Part shown: positions 14,394-15,067 of the stretch, one piece after another
Numbering within the stretch: the first letter of the stretch is position 1
Layout of the letters: each line of letters starts with the position of its first letter
DNA from: JAHEFX01 sp964614585
GTDB taxonomy: Bacteria; Actinomycetota; Acidimicrobiia; Spongiisociales; JAENVV01
Direction of reading: 5' to 3'
NCBI GenBank assembly: GCA_964614585.1
Contig: CAZTLW010000053.1
Coordinates: 1 to 15,067, forward strand
DNA length: 15,067 nt
Made by a program: the position numbers and the translations under genes
Notes under the pieces: model-generated
Database searches by the model: none
Seen by the model: only the letters and a program-made list of their open reading frames with translations
Told to the model about the DNA's origin: nothing

Positions 14394-15067
14394 TCAGCCC
14401 TCGGGCGGGGCCGAGAAGTCGCACTCCGGCTGCAGCGCCAGCCCCGTGCGGAGGAGGGCCGCGACGATTCCCTCGGCCAGCGTCGGCACCCGGTCGTCGG
14501 GGGGCGGGGACCAGAGGCAGCCGACGGTGGGCTGCCAGTCGGCATCTCCATCGAGGGTGTCGTCGTCGACGGCCTCGTCGGCCGCCGGGATCCCGATGTC
14601 GGCCTGACCGGCCAGTCGTTCGGCCTCGGTCGCCCGGGCGGCCGCCTCGGCGAACATCGCCTCGAGCTCCGCCATGGTGGGGGCCGGCAACTCCTCGGTC
14701 GGGACGGCGGGCAGGGTGCTGCCGGTGGTGTCCTCGATCACCCGCTCGGTGGTGGCTGCAGGCGGCGCGACCGTGAACCCCGTGAGCCCCGCGACGAGAC
14801 GTTGGGCCGCCGTCGCCGTGAGCGGCTCGTCGGGACAGACGGCCAGTCCGCGCTCGTCGCAGGCGGCCACCGCGCCGCGCGACAGGGCCAGGTCGAGGAA
14901 CGCCTCGGCGGGGTGCCCGTCGTCGTCGACGAAGGCGCCGTCGAAGGGGTCCTCCCGGCCCCCCGCCGCCCGGTAGGACGCGGCGGCGTCGATGGCCACG
15001 CCGTTGCGCATTCGCAGTTCGAAGTGGAGGTGGGGGACGGTGTCCTCGGCGTTGGTCGAGTCCCCGA
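14394..15067 (-). CDS. M23 (LytM) family peptidase, C-terminal part with SLH-like repeat (5' truncated by window edge)
   Basis: The frame is open to the window end at 15067, so the start is missing; about 223 residues are visible. It opens with GDSTNAEDTVPHLHFELRMRNGVAID, the end of an M23 (lysostaphin-type) metallopeptidase domain whose HLH motif (codons at 15024-15032) supplies a zinc ligand. These enzymes cut peptidoglycan cross-links outside the membrane. About 25 residues later comes FVDDDGHPAEAFLDLALSRG, then CDERGLAVCPDEPLTA (about 14933-14800), which resembles the SLH-type repeat common in actinobacteria (F-x-D-x-DG ... CPD-x-P-x-T). The remaining tail is acidic, rich in A, P, E and D, and has no recognisable fold; it ends WQPTVGCLWSPP ... 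CDFSAPPEG with two cysteines. The ATG at 15011 is internal, not the start. Confidence 0.8.
   Translation of the reverse strand, partial: GDSTNAEDTVPHLHFELRMRNGVAIDAAASYRAAGGREDPFDGAFVDDDGHPAEAFLDLALSRGAVAACDERGLAVCPDEPLTATAAQRLVAGLTGFTVAPPAATTERVIEDTTGSTLPAVPTEELPAPTMAELEAMFAEAAARATEAERLAGQADIGIPAADEAVDDDTLDGDADWQPTVGCLWSPPPDDRVPTLAEGIVAALLRTGLALQPECDFSAPPEG

Overview
The window is about 15 kb of very GC-rich DNA with densely packed genes and strong G/C preference at third codon positions. Together with an actinobacterial-style SLH-like motif, TANNNT -10 boxes placed for leaderless mRNAs, and a LigD-type polymerase domain, this suggests a high-GC actinobacterium. Class Acidimicrobiia or a relative is my best guess, as an inference only. 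I see no prophage, insertion sequence, CRISPR array, rRNA or tRNA.

Layout. (1) 1-1243 (+): the 3' part of feoB (ferrous iron transporter, 5' end outside the window), overlapped by feoC, a small winged-helix protein with a four-cysteine cluster. (2) 1307-7244 (+): a possible 49-codon leader ORF, then a complete seven-gene Mrp (Mnh) cation/proton antiporter operon in the order A-B-C-D-E-F-G, every junction being a 4-bp start/stop overlap. (3) 7245-7557: a non-coding stretch with terminator hairpins and copy 1 of an inverted-repeat element. (4) 7558-9379 (-): a DUF4126 membrane protein followed by an AI-2E/PerM-family membrane protein. (5) 9459-9728 (+): a small GlsB/YeaQ-type membrane protein. 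(6) 9802-11628 (-): a 608-residue protein joining an endonuclease IV-like TIM barrel to a LigD-type primase-polymerase domain. (7) 11629-11906: a divergent promoter region holding copy 2 of the repeat. (8) 11907-14392 (+): glutamine-dependent NAD synthetase nadE, overlapped by a class IV PLP aminotransferase. (9) 14394-15067 (-): the C-terminal part of an M23 (LytM) peptidase with an SLH-like repeat, truncated by the window edge.

How the genes work together. feoB/feoC form an iron-uptake unit. mrpA-G encode a single membrane complex that exports Na+ (or K+/Li+) in exchange for H+. nadE and the aminotransferase are translationally coupled, although a shared pathway is not obvious.

The most noteworthy item is the endonuclease IV-polymerase fusion. 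All nine metal-ligand positions expected of the nuclease barrel and all three catalytic aspartates of the polymerase can be located, so both halves look active. One chain could therefore clean a damaged DNA end and then fill the gap, with the endonuclease IV barrel standing in for the phosphoesterase domain of classical LigD. Second in interest are five start codons preceded by a TANNNT box at exactly 6-7 nt (apparently leaderless genes), and the two copies of a nested inverted-repeat element.
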